Shown here: positions 23,461-33,300 of the stretch, piece after piece | How the letters are laid out: every line of letters begins with the position of its first letter | Position numbering within the stretch: the first letter of the stretch is position 1 | Origin: Neelides folsomi | Taxonomy: Eukaryota; Arthropoda; Collembola; Neelipleona; Neelidae | Direction: 5' to 3' | Length of the DNA: 34,748 bases | Assembly (NCBI GenBank): GCA_034687125.1 | Contig: JAQGBZ010000531.1 | Coordinates: 1-34,748 of the forward strand | Notes under the pieces: generated by a model | What the model was told of the DNA's origin: nothing | The model's input: the letters and a program-made list of their open reading frames with translations, nothing else | Databases searched by the model: none | Program-made: the position numbers and the translations under genes

Positions 23461-23774
23461 ACTTTCATTCCAAATTAAGGAATAAAAACACTTTTTAATT
23501 TTAAAAAAATTACCCCACAAAAAATTTACAAAAATTATTGTATTTGTTTACTTTTATATAAAATATTATTGTGAAATTTAATGTAAATAAATCTTATGAA
23601 AAAATTTATGCTTTGAGTTCAATAACATTGGGCTTTGTACATTTTTATTATTATTTTATAGTTATAAGAAGAAATTATAGAATACAAATTAAAAGTTCAC
23701 TATTTGTTTGTAGATGTAATATATGGTTTATGATAATTTCTAATTACTAAACGAGCAAATACGGTGTTGGTATA
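23461..23774. other. Kelch gene 3' end and spacer
   Basis: AATAAA at 23481-23486 lies about 20 nt after the Kelch stop and is the likely polyadenylation signal. The rest is AT-rich with nothing recognised, ending in the TA target site of the transposon. Confidence 0.65.
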
Positions 23775-24411
23775 CAGTCGGAACCAAAAAGGGTCGTGCA
23801 TCAATTCAATTAAAAATAATTTTATGAAAACAAAATCTTTTTTCATAAATCTTTTAATATTATATAAAGGTCCCCTGGATTCAACAAATTTAATAAAGTT
23901 TCTTCAGTTTATCAATTTTATCTTTTGTTAATTAAAGTTAAACCAAACTAGTTGATTGTAAATCGTTCCAAAAAGAGTATTGCACATTTCAGAAATTGAT
24001 TGTGAAATTGATTTTCTGCATTGAGTTTTCCCTCTAGCCATCTTTAATCCATGATCAAATTAGTGATGTTTAGCTCAATATATATTTTTTAGTATTTAAT
24101 AGTGAACATTTATAATAATTGATGAGTTAAGAAAGTAAATGTAATTAGTTAATTACCGTTAATTAATAATATCGGAGGAGAAAGATGAATGCACGACTTT
24201 TTTTGGGACAATTTTGCTCCATATAATCTCTTTTTCACATGAAAATTTTAAATTATTTTTCTATAACTGATATAATTTTTCCTAATAAAATCTAAAGAAT
24301 CATTGCCTTTGTTATAATGATCAATTCCCGCTAATGCTCATTTATATTATGGCCTCCAATATTTATTCAGACTTTAAAATGTTGATGCACGACCCTTTTT
24401 GGTTCCGACTG
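23775..24411. mobile_element. Non-autonomous Tc1/mariner-type element (MITE)
   Basis: 637-bp element with perfect 30-bp terminal inverted repeats: 23775-23804 begins CAGTCGGAACCAAAAAGG and 24382-24411 is its exact reverse complement. It is flanked by a TA duplication (23773-23774 and 24412-24413), the target-site signature of the Tc1/mariner superfamily. The CAGT...CCAAAAAG end also resembles Tc1 termini. The interior is very AT-rich and holds no transposase-size open frame, so it would need a transposase in trans. Identical TIRs suggest fairly recent movement. Confidence 0.9.
24189..24208. repeat. Internal TIR-like motif in the MITE
   Basis: ATGCACGACTTTTTTT followed by GGGA, an imperfect copy of the inner part of the right terminal repeat in the same orientation. 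It could be a relic of a nested copy or a sub-terminal transposase site. Confidence 0.45.
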
Positions 24412-24654
24412 TACTATTTGGTATATGGATTTTTATCTCTCTATATGCTCTCTAACTTTAGTTTAACAAGTTACTTTTACAATTATTTTTGTACATTCGT
24501 AATGTGTTTGACAAATGAAGTCATTTACTTGCGATTAAATAAGAACTAACTACATAAAAATCTCGAAAACGTAAAGCTTATGAGTGCTTTTTAAAGATTT
24601 GAACATTTTAGAGATAGATGCGAAATATTATAATTTTAATATCGTAATTAAAAT

Positions 24655-24988
24655 ATAAACTGTTAAAATCCAAAGGGGACCTTAATGTCGAGTAGAACGT
24701 GTCGGGTAGAACGTGTCGGGTGAGTAAGAAATTTAAGCGTGTATTTTCCCTAGTCGGGCAAAGGGGACCTTTTTTGAGTAAGAAATCCCATGTTATTTTC
24801 CCTAGTCGGGTAGACTGTATCGGGCAAAGGAAGCGTCGGGTGAGCTATGTCGCATGGAAGAAGTGTCGGCTGGGCGAGTAAAAGAAACCTCATATAGGGA
24901 TTTCAGTGCATTGTGTCAGGTGTCGGCCAAAGGGGCGATCGGATTGACGGGCAATTGAAGTGTCGGGTGTCGGCTAAAAGGTACTCAC
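24655..24988 (+). repeat. GTCGGG-rich dispersed repeat, copy 1
   Basis: 334-bp, GC-richer block sharply distinct from its AT-rich surroundings. A reverse-complement copy lies at 29218-29544, differing by about six substitutions and one 7-bp indel (98% identity). It contains nine GTCGG cores, a 14-bp tandem repeat (24692-24705 and 24706-24719) and an internal duplication ending in TTTTCCCTAGTCGGG (24722-24758 and 24776-24810). No terminal inverted repeats or target duplication are visible. The 60-codon open frame inside occurs in both copies but is not supported as a gene. Confidence 0.95.
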
Positions 24989-25392
24989 AAATGATAACAG
25001 AGATCGTTGAAGGAGGAATTGAATGTAGACAAACCTGATTGTGATATTTATGATAAATATTTAGTTGTGTGAAATCAAATTGAAATTTTATTTTAAACAC
25101 AAAAGGTTTGCGCAATCCCTGGTTTAAGATTGAACAAGAAGTGGGCGTAAACATTAATGTGTTTGTGTAGTAAATGATTTTGAAAAAAACAGCATGTTTT
25201 TATTTATGTTATGTAGTATTTATTTTTTTGATAATATTATCTAAATCGAATAATTTTTTCTAAAAAATAAAAAAAGAATCCAATTATCCAATAGTTGGAA
25301 CAATAAATATTGACATAATATTGAAATTAAGCTTTTGAGGAGTAAAACGTTTTTCATCTTTGAACTTCTCATTAATTGGTTTTTGCAGTTGG
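24989..25392. other. AT-rich spacer
   Basis: Nothing recognisable apart from the minus-strand open frame 24903-25154, which overlaps the repeat and shows no domain. Confidence 0.55.
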
Positions 25393-25661
25393 TTAAAATT
25401 TCAAAGATTTAAAATTCCCTCTGAAAGCTTTTTTTTGCAAATTCTTCTCCAAAAATTGATAAAGTCCATTTTCAAAAAATTGTTCAAATAAATCCGAAAT
25501 ATATTTTGATTGGAAATTTGAAACACACAAAGCATTATCGACATAACTATACAATGGATTATTTTTTAAATTAATGAAAGTAGAGAAGAATATTCTTTAT
25601 CTTTAACAATTAAAAGTCCAATTTCAGACATTTTTAATAAGTCATCCAATTTTTTGCAATT
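25393..25661 (-). pseudogene. Possible relic of a receptor-like coding sequence, frameshifted
   Basis: On the minus strand two consecutive open stretches meet with a one-base frame change and a stop at about 25570. The upstream one reads KKLDDLLKMSEIGLLIVKD; the downstream one includes NNPLYSYVDNALCVSNFQSK and SDLFEQFFENGLYQFLEKN. The order resembles the end of the ligand-binding half of ionotropic-receptor (IR/iGluR) proteins, where a '...S..E.GL..' helix precedes the last membrane segment. The evidence is a weak impression from composition and spacing. In DNA this AT-rich, a 55-codon frame can arise by chance. Confidence 0.22.
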
Positions 25662-25784
25662 GAAATATTACAAGATTATTAATTAACAATTATAATTAAA
25701 AGCTTTTTAAATTGATCAAACAAATAAAGTGATCAATTTTGAATTTAATAATTCACTTAAGAATTCTTACGTAATCAAGATAAC

Positions 25785-25790
25785 TTTATT
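25785..25790 (-). terminator. Polyadenylation signal of the secreted coiled-coil gene
   Basis: TTTATT on the plus strand (AATAAA for the minus strand), about 38 nt beyond the stop codon. Confidence 0.6.
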
Positions 25791-25827
25791 GTTTAATAAT
25801 TTAATTTTTGAGAAATTGGAGCGTTTT

Positions 25828-27270
25828 TTACAATTCATTTGCAATTTGCAAACTACTCGTGAGAAGAATTTTCCCAATTTCGAATGATTTGCAGGAAGAC
25901 TCCCGGTTTCTTATAACAGCATAGCAGAATGGTCGTGATGGATCAAAAATGTGTTCATCGAAGCAATCGTTCATTTTTTCAACTCCGTCGAAAAACACTC
26001 TGTAGCATTTCCCATTCTTGTCAATTACAGCTCGAAGAACGTGAGGTTGATCATGAGTGAAATTGGAGGAAATGTCTAAACCAGCATTTGATGAATATTT
26101 AGGTGAATGTTTTCCGTTAAAAAAGTAAATTCGACTATTTATGTGAAAACCAAAATCTAAAAGGTAACTGGTTCGAAGAATATCTCCCACTGGAAATTTT
26201 GTGTAGCAGTCAAATAAAAATAAATTTCTACTATACGAACAACTTTGTTTTGAATTAAATGAATATTGAAGAATTAACTCTTTGTTGTTAAAGTAATATC
26301 TTGGGAATTCTGTATAAATGGATTGTCCTTCTCCATCGTTGCTCAAATTAATTCCAGATTTGAATGAAGAGGATTTCTTGAATTTAAACTCCGTTGAATT
26401 ATTTGTAGTTGGTTTCCAACGCTGGACAAAACTTTTCTCCTCAATGTCATCAAAGGAATCGTAAAAGGCAACTTCATTCTTCAAGGTTGAAATCTTTGGC
26501 AGAATTTTATATATAGTTGACTTTATTTCTAAGTTTGATTTTTGAAGATTCTGGATTGCTTTTTGAATTAATGGCAAAGATTCATGAATTATTTGATTTT
26601 TTGATTTTTCCATAGTTTCAATTTTTTTCATTAATTCTGAAAACTTTATTTCTACAATTGAATTTTGTTCTTTCGCAATTTTATTCAAATCTTCGAAAAT
26701 TGATTCGCTCATTTCCATGTTTCCTTTGTTTATGGCAATTGTTTGTTTTATTAAAATTTCCGAGTTCTGCTCAATTTTCTTTGGGAATTCATTTGTGTTT
26801 AGTTTTATAACTTTTATAGATTCTTCCATCCTTTCAAATCTCAATTCCTGATATCAAATTAGTGTTTTTTATGATATTAATTTAAATTCAAATTAATTTA
26901 AAGTTAAAAGGATGTCAATTATGTGATTAATTATCATACCAATTTTAAACCCATATGATCGATTTTTTTGTCCTAAATATTTTTTAAAAATGATAATTAT
27001 TGATAAAAACTTTTTAATTTTGATATTTGTTAATTGAATTTAATTACCAATTTAGCAATCAATTCAGCCAGAACATCAAAATCCCCAGTTGCCTTCAAAT
27101 GAATTAAAATGTTTTTTTTTTAATTTTCCTTCAAAAGAATTAATGTTGATTGAAATTTTTTATTTAAATTAATGTTAATAAATGATTTATTAACTCACCT
27201 GGCTTTGTTTAATAAAAGAAGAAAGATGAAACACGCAAGAAATCAAAAATGATTTCTTCATCAAATTCAT
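25828..27270 (-). CDS. Predicted secreted coiled-coil protein with Cys-rich C-terminal domain, unknown family
   Basis: Three exons (27270-27199, 27092-27048, 26847-25828), all phase-0 junctions with donors GTGAGT and GTAATT; 378 residues. The ATG opens a signal-peptide-like segment, MNLMKKSFLISCVFHLSSF. Residues about 38-163 are Lys/Glu/Ile-rich with heptad-like spacing (ELRFERMEESIKVIK ... ELMKKIETMEKSKNQI), a likely coiled coil. Residues about 166-378 form a separate domain beginning FYDSFDD, with strand-rich segments (ELILQYSF, YLLDFGFHI, CYRVFFDGV) and several Cys that could be disulfide-bonded. It recalls lectin/LamG-like beta sandwiches, but I cannot assign it. The gene sits alone between two inverted copies of the GTCGGG repeat. 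A TATATAAT box (27324-27331) lies about 55 bp upstream. Confidence 0.7.
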
Positions 27271-27323
27271 TTCTAAGTTTAAATTGAAAATTGAAGAAAA
27301 AATTCACACGGGATTGAGAATAT

Positions 27324-27331
27324 ATTATATA
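27324..27331 (-). promoter_or_regulatory. TATA box of the secreted coiled-coil gene
   Basis: ATTATATA on the plus strand, i.e. TATATAAT for the minus-strand gene, about 55 bp before its ATG. Confidence 0.5.
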
Positions 27332-28243
27332 CTCAAACAATGTTCTTTAAAAGTATTTTTATTCGCTTTTCTGTTAAATCATGTATATCAACTTTATTGA
27401 ATGCAAAAATCAATTAAAATAATCCGTGAATATTATCATTATCCAATTTCAATTCCCTCATTGCCCTTCATTTGAACTCGACATCCAATAAACCCAAATT
27501 TAATCTTTATTCCTCCTTGATAACAAATTCCTAGAAATTCATCTTAATCAGTTTTATACATTGGTCATAGAGTCATAAATCATAATTCATAATGTATCAC
27601 TAGATAATTAATTTTAATTCTTTCATTCATTAAGGAAGGGGCTAATGAAAGATCGAGCTTTGAGTCTCAGTGTTAAAGTTGAAGGTTTTTGATACACGTT
27701 AAGTCAATGAAAGTCAATGTATCTCGTTGAAAAAAAAGAACTTTCGGCTGAATTTTATTTTTCCATAGGCTTTTCTAATACTGATGATTGTCATCCTTCT
27801 AAATAATGAAATTATTTAGCCAATTTATCATAAACAAATATAATTTTGTTGATAACAAAAAATTCATTCAGATTTTGAAAAATGAAAAATTTAGATTGTA
27901 TTTTTCCAAATTCTTTATTAAATTTACTAATGATGTCACATCTTGGAATAATGAAAATTATAAACTTACGGTAAACCAATGTTATGTTGCCAACATGTTT
28001 TATTGACTAAATTAAAATACCGCGTTAATTAGTCGCGCTCAGTTTTGGCGTGTGATGCAGTCGTGTAATGTATATTCTATATAATGTGAAATATTTCTCA
28101 TATTTACTCCTATTTTCCCGTCACTGCATTTAAAAAGCATCATTGATTTTGCACATCCAAATTTTGATGATATCAATATTTATTGTTATTATTTAAATGT
28201 CTTTGCTAAAATAATTACCTATTGGCTCGTTTACTCTCAATTA
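27332..28243. other. Intergenic region
   Basis: AT-rich, contains a 66-codon plus-strand open frame (27806-28006) rich in Phe, Lys and Asn that I do not recognise and consider probably chance. No repeat seen. Confidence 0.5.
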
Positions 28244-28486
28244 ATGTTAATAATGTTTTTTGTATTTTTTGCATTTATCATCTTTACAATTTTTTTTGAA
28301 TGTAATAGGGAGTTTGCTGAATTAGCCGTTACTGTTTACATTTATGTTTCTTACATTTTATTTGCTGGTATAGTTTATTTATTGATTACTTCATTTAACA
28401 GCATTCCATTCGTCATTTGCATTGGTTCGATTTTTTTGGGAATTTTAGTTTCAATTTGTTATTATTTCTTGTCTTTATGCAAATAG
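28244..28486 (+). CDS. Hypothetical small membrane protein (weak)
   Basis: An 80-residue ATG-initiated frame with three strongly hydrophobic segments (about 2-18, 27-48, 53-78), two Cys in the last one, and a stop at 28484-28486. No family is recognised. T-rich DNA produces Phe/Leu/Ile-rich frames by chance, and no splice partner, TATA box or nearby AATAAA was identified, so it may not be a gene. Confidence 0.2.
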   Translation: MLIMFFVFFAFIIFTIFFECNREFAELAVTVYIYVSYILFAGIVYLLITSFNSIPFVICIGSIFLGILVSICYYFLSLCK

Positions 28487-29217
28487 GATTATAAATTATT
28501 CTCAAGACATCAGAACATTTTTGATTTCAATGATAAATCCGCGGACACAGAAATTTGAAACTAGGGTTTGAAAATCAATAAGAAAAATCCGGATTAAAAA
28601 AGCATATTCGAAGAAATTCATTCAAATTCAATTATTGAAATGTTTTCTGTTCTTTTTGACAACGTTGTTAATATGCTTCTCACCTTTTAATTTATAAGTA
28701 AAACTTGTAGATTATGATGTAATTTACATTTGTTAAAGTTGTCTTATTTTAACAAAATTATAAATGACTTACCATCATATTATAAATATAATAGTCAGTT
28801 ATAAGCTATAAAAGGGTAAATATTTTTCTGTCTGAATTTTACATGTGAGTTTGCCTAAATGTAAGTTTGCCTCAATATACTTTCGGAATGCCTAAATTTT
28901 TAACGAACAGATTGAACAGAACGAATGATTGAAGAATAATGCATTAATTTATAAACCTAATCACTTGTCTACTTGAATATGTTCAAAGAACCTTGGCTAT
29001 ATGGTAAATGATAACAGAAATAAAATTTGAATACTGTGATTCGAGATTTGGTTTTCTTATGTATAAAAGTTATCACAACTCACCGCACTCAAATTCAGCC
29101 TATTCTAATTCATTAGATTTTAAAACTCGGTTATTTAATTTTCACCACCTGTTTGGAACACGGGACTAGTCAGAAATCTTTATAATCCCTTTCTAAACAA
29201 TATGTCACTACAAGATG
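28487..29217. other. Intergenic region
   Basis: No open frame or RNA gene supported. A short near-duplicate ('GTGAGTTTGCCT' and 'GTAAGTTTGCCT', about 28845-28873) is the only local repetition noticed. Confidence 0.55.
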
Positions 29218-29544
29218 GTGAGAACCTTTTAGCCGACACCCGACACTTCAATTGCCCGTCAACCCGATCGCCCCTTTGGCCGACACAATGCACTGAAATC
29301 CCTATATGAGGTTTCTTTTACCCGCCCAGCCGACACTTCTTCCATGCGACATAGCTCACCCGACGCTTCCTTTGCCCGACACAGTCTACCCGACTAGGGA
29401 AAATAGCATAGGATTTCTTACTCAAAAAAGGTCCCCTTTGCCCGACTAGGGAAAATACACGCTTAAATTTCTTACTCACCCGACACGTTCTACCCGACAC
29501 GTTCTACTCGACATTAAGGTCCCCTTTGGATTTTAACAGTTTAT
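29218..29544 (-). repeat. GTCGGG-rich dispersed repeat, copy 2 (inverted)
   Basis: Reverse complement of the 24655-24988 block, 327 bp. It lacks 7 bp within the TGTCAGGTGTCGG segment of copy 1 (near 24914-24924) and otherwise differs at about six positions. Both ends stop matching abruptly: ATAAACTG at one end and CTCAC at the other. Confidence 0.95.
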
Positions 29545-30384
29545 TGACTTGTAAGTGAGATGTCCATTTAGGATACATCTACATATATTAAAACATAAAT
29601 AATGCACATGATTACAACAAATATTTAGTAAGCTTATAAGTTTATAAATAAATTTATTAGTTTGTAAGTACTATTTGCTGCATTTGATTTGTAGAGGGTA
29701 ATACATATTCACATGCCTATATATACAGGCTTGGTCAAAAGTTGCTCTTTTTATGTTATTATCTTAATGTTAGTATACTGTAGTAAAAATTATTAATTAT
29801 AACGAAACGTTATTTTTCGCCGTATTTGCTAGAGATATAATTTCATATTTCAAACAATAGCTCGTGAAAGACTAAATAAATATAAGGGTAATAGGTAAAT
29901 CACGAACTTGTGACTAACAATGTATAACAATAAGATTTATTAGATCTAGGTTAATAGATCACTTATTTGACATGTAATACATCATGATAGAGATCACTAT
30001 ACTCAAAGTCAGTATTTATAATTTTTGTACTTTTATTATTATACTTTTTGTACTTCTCCATTGCCATAAATAGTATCTTCATTTTCTACAATTTAGAATT
30101 TAATAATATTTAACAACAATAATAAAAATGACTAACTGTAAAATTAACTTTGCAAGAAAGCACATCATTGGTAATATTTACATAGCTATTTAAGAACGAT
30201 CATGACAATAAAGACTATAAACCACATAATATACAATAGGTGGATTATTTTAAATAGTTAAAAACACAACCATATTTCTTTTTTAAAATATAAAAAATTG
30301 AGCTCGAGAATACGATATTATATTATATAGGTATAATTTTATATTGCATTCATGGTTCATCGATAATTAATTAGTAGTTTTTCC
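29545..30384. other. Intergenic region downstream of the DBHS/RPA-like gene
   Basis: Very AT-rich, no coding signal. At 29726 a TA-flanked CAGGCTTGGTCAAAAG resembles a Tc1 end, but no partner repeat was found nearby. The 3' UTR of the minus-strand gene should lie in the right part; no canonical AATAAA was spotted close to its stop. Confidence 0.5.
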
Positions 30385-33300
30385 CTACCATTTTGATGGT
30401 AAGTTGTGGCGGCGGTAAAATCCAAAGTCGTTTTGGTTATCTGGAAATTCAACCGATGAACCAGAAATTGCAGAATCTCCGGAAGGGGCGTTTTGATGAT
30501 CTAATAAAATACTCGGCTTGTCTTTTGGATATTCGACGAATTTATTCACCCATTCCCCTTTCTGAAAACAACAATGTCCATTTAGATACATCTTTAAAAT
30601 ACATAATATGTTAAGTATAGATTATAGAGTATAACAATAAAATGTTAAAGATATTTTAAATTGACTTCATAATATTTAATTACATTTAGCTCAGTCTTGA
30701 TTTTGATGGTGTAAATCTTCCCTCTGGTCAATTTCAAAAACAAATGTTTGAACTTTGGATAGTCAATTATAAGGGTTTTTTTCATTTCATCGTAATTTTC
30801 CTTGAGAAAATATTCCAAACATTCAACTTCATCATTAAGCCTCAACATCATTGTATGATGATACTCATCTTCGATTTGAATCTAAAATAGATAATATTTA
30901 TATTTATTTTAGGTATTTGAAAAAAGGATCGGTGGGTATCTATACAATATCTCAATATCAGATATACAGGTATTAGGTTGTTTGTAATTATATGTAAAGT
31001 ATAAAATACCCAAAATAATTTAACGGTCTTTGGAGTTGATTTCAATTTACAAATTTTGCAAGTGAATATAGCTCCATTTTCATCCATCTGTATTAAAACA
31101 ATGATTAATGATTATTCTTATAAATGAATAAATGCTCCCAAATATAATTTGATATAAAAAATAAGTTATATAAATGAAAAAGTATCTCACATTGATGTAT
31201 TTGTTCTTCAGTAAACAATGTTTGCAATAATAAGCTGTTTTGAGGCTATGAGGTTCTTTCGGGGAGATTTTAACATTTTTCAAGGAAAACTCGCAAGGTT
31301 TTGTTTCTTTTCTTTGCCAGATCATGATTGATCCAACTGTCATTTCTCCAAGTTGAGTTGGATTACAATCTTTAACTTTTGAATTCTTCTCGGGACTCGA
31401 TGTTTCACAAGTGCTCGTTGAACTTCCAGGAGATATGTCATTATTTAAAACCGAACTCGACAAATTGCTATCATCAAAACGAACTTTAGGACTTGATTGA
31501 GCTTCTAAAGCCATTTTTTCGGTTCTCGTATTTTCTTCAGACTTTTTAATTTCATCGCTTTTTCTTCTTTTGGCTTCTCTTCCCTTTAGCTCTTTATTAG
31601 GTGATTCCTGGTCATCTTTCTCTCTTTTAGTTCCTCTTCTGGATAGAGATTCACTTCTGGGGATTTCTTCTTTTTTGGAACTCGATGAAGATCCACGTCT
31701 TTCGTTTTTCTTCCTATCAAGTGAACTTCCTTCTGTACTTTCTCTTTTTCTTCTAATACTTGACGAAACTTCCCTTTCATCCTTTTTGGGGACGCTACCT
31801 TTACATTTCTCACTAATGCATAAGATTTCTCCATTCGCGTACCAAACAGAACCCTAAAATAAAAAATAATGACCATTTATGTATAAAATGACTTCATGAA
31901 AAAATGAAGAAAAAAAAGTTAATCGAATTTTGTTAAATAATAACCCGTGTGAAATTTGCTGTCACTTTTAAATTAAACAATTTGTCTTCTGTACGATCAT
32001 AAACAATCCTGTGTTGTTCTTTATTGGACATGGAGTAAATAAGTTTGTGAAAATCATTTACTTCCTCTTCATTGTTAATGTCGATGCCGACGAGTTTCAA
32101 AACTTCATTGGTCTTTAAAGATAGTAAAATGTTTCTGCCAAACCGATCTCTAAAATATGCCTGAAAATTTAATCAAAGTTTATCATCATTAACCCTTTCC
32201 TTTAAGTATTTTATTAATCTATAATAAATGGATGTTATTATTAATAAAAAAAAACTTACCAACAAATACAATTCCATCGCATAAGTTTGATGTTCATGAT
32301 GGTTGATCGAACAACCAAATTCTTGACCGCCATTTTCCTTCCAGTTTTCTGATGTACATTTGATATTTAACCCGCTGATCCAAGAGTTACATCTAATTGC
32401 TTTTACAAATTTATTTTCTAAGATTTTGCTCAACACCAATTCATCCGTGTAAAAATCAAACTTAAAAATCTTGTTATACATCATGTCAGATTTTATATCA
32501 TTGAATTGCTTTATTGTCATATGACAAGACTTTTGGAATGAATTGTCAATTCGAATTGATTCTGTGTATGGGGCAAAAGTCCGTGCTTCTTTATTGTCAA
32601 CGTCCATTTCTAATTCCCGGGGCGAAACTTCTTTTTCAGCCTCATCCGCAACGAGAGAAATTCTTGGTGAGATTTGGACATTTTCTTCCTTTGAATTCTT
32701 TGGAATTTCAGGATCTTCGCTCCCAATGTCATTAACTTCTAATGTAAACAGATCATTTTGAACATCGTTTGATTCTGCAAGTTTCTCAATGTTTTCATTT
32801 TCACTTGGTTCGGTCATATTTGGACACTTTATATCTTCACCCTAAGTAGAAATGAAGATAATTAATTTCACAATAAATAGACATTTAAAAGTTTTTAATA
32901 TCAATATATAAATGATATTTTCCACTGTGTCAACAATTAATTTATTACACTATTAATTAAATAGATATTAGTCATTCTCATTTTTGATATCACAAATGTG
33001 ATAATAAATGTTGAATTATATACATACCTGAGCAAAAATACATTCTGAATTAGGCACACATGTTAGCATGTCTTCAGAGTCATACAAAGTGATAATCTCA
33101 ATGGGTTCAATTTTGGCTTTGTTTACAACATTCACAAATTCAACATCATCTTCATCACTCGGCAATTTCGGTGTAATTTTTTCCAAATGTTTCAATTTTT
33201 CTATTAATAAATAATTTGTGTTAGTTTTTCACACATACATATAATTGTACAAAATGTTGCAAGATTTTTATTAATCAAATTCGTAATTACTTTAATTAAA

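Noticed and set aside
24699..24881. 60-codon open frame found in both GTCGGG repeat copies (also 29318-29500)
   Set aside because: Its presence in both copies follows from the repeats being ~98% identical. No domain, signal or splice context supports coding.
24671..24970. G-quadruplex potential of the GGG/GGGG runs in the repeat
   Set aside because: The G runs are mostly separated by far more than 7 bases, so a classical quadruplex is not supported.
28998..29015. Shared word AAATGATAACAGA near 29007 and next to repeat copy 1 (about 24987)
   Set aside because: Short, in the wrong relative orientation for the inverted repeats and likely coincidental in AT-rich DNA.
29726..29750. Tc1-like end CAGGCTTGGTCAAAAG preceded by TA
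   Set aside because: No inverted partner was found in the flanking kilobases, so an element cannot be supported.
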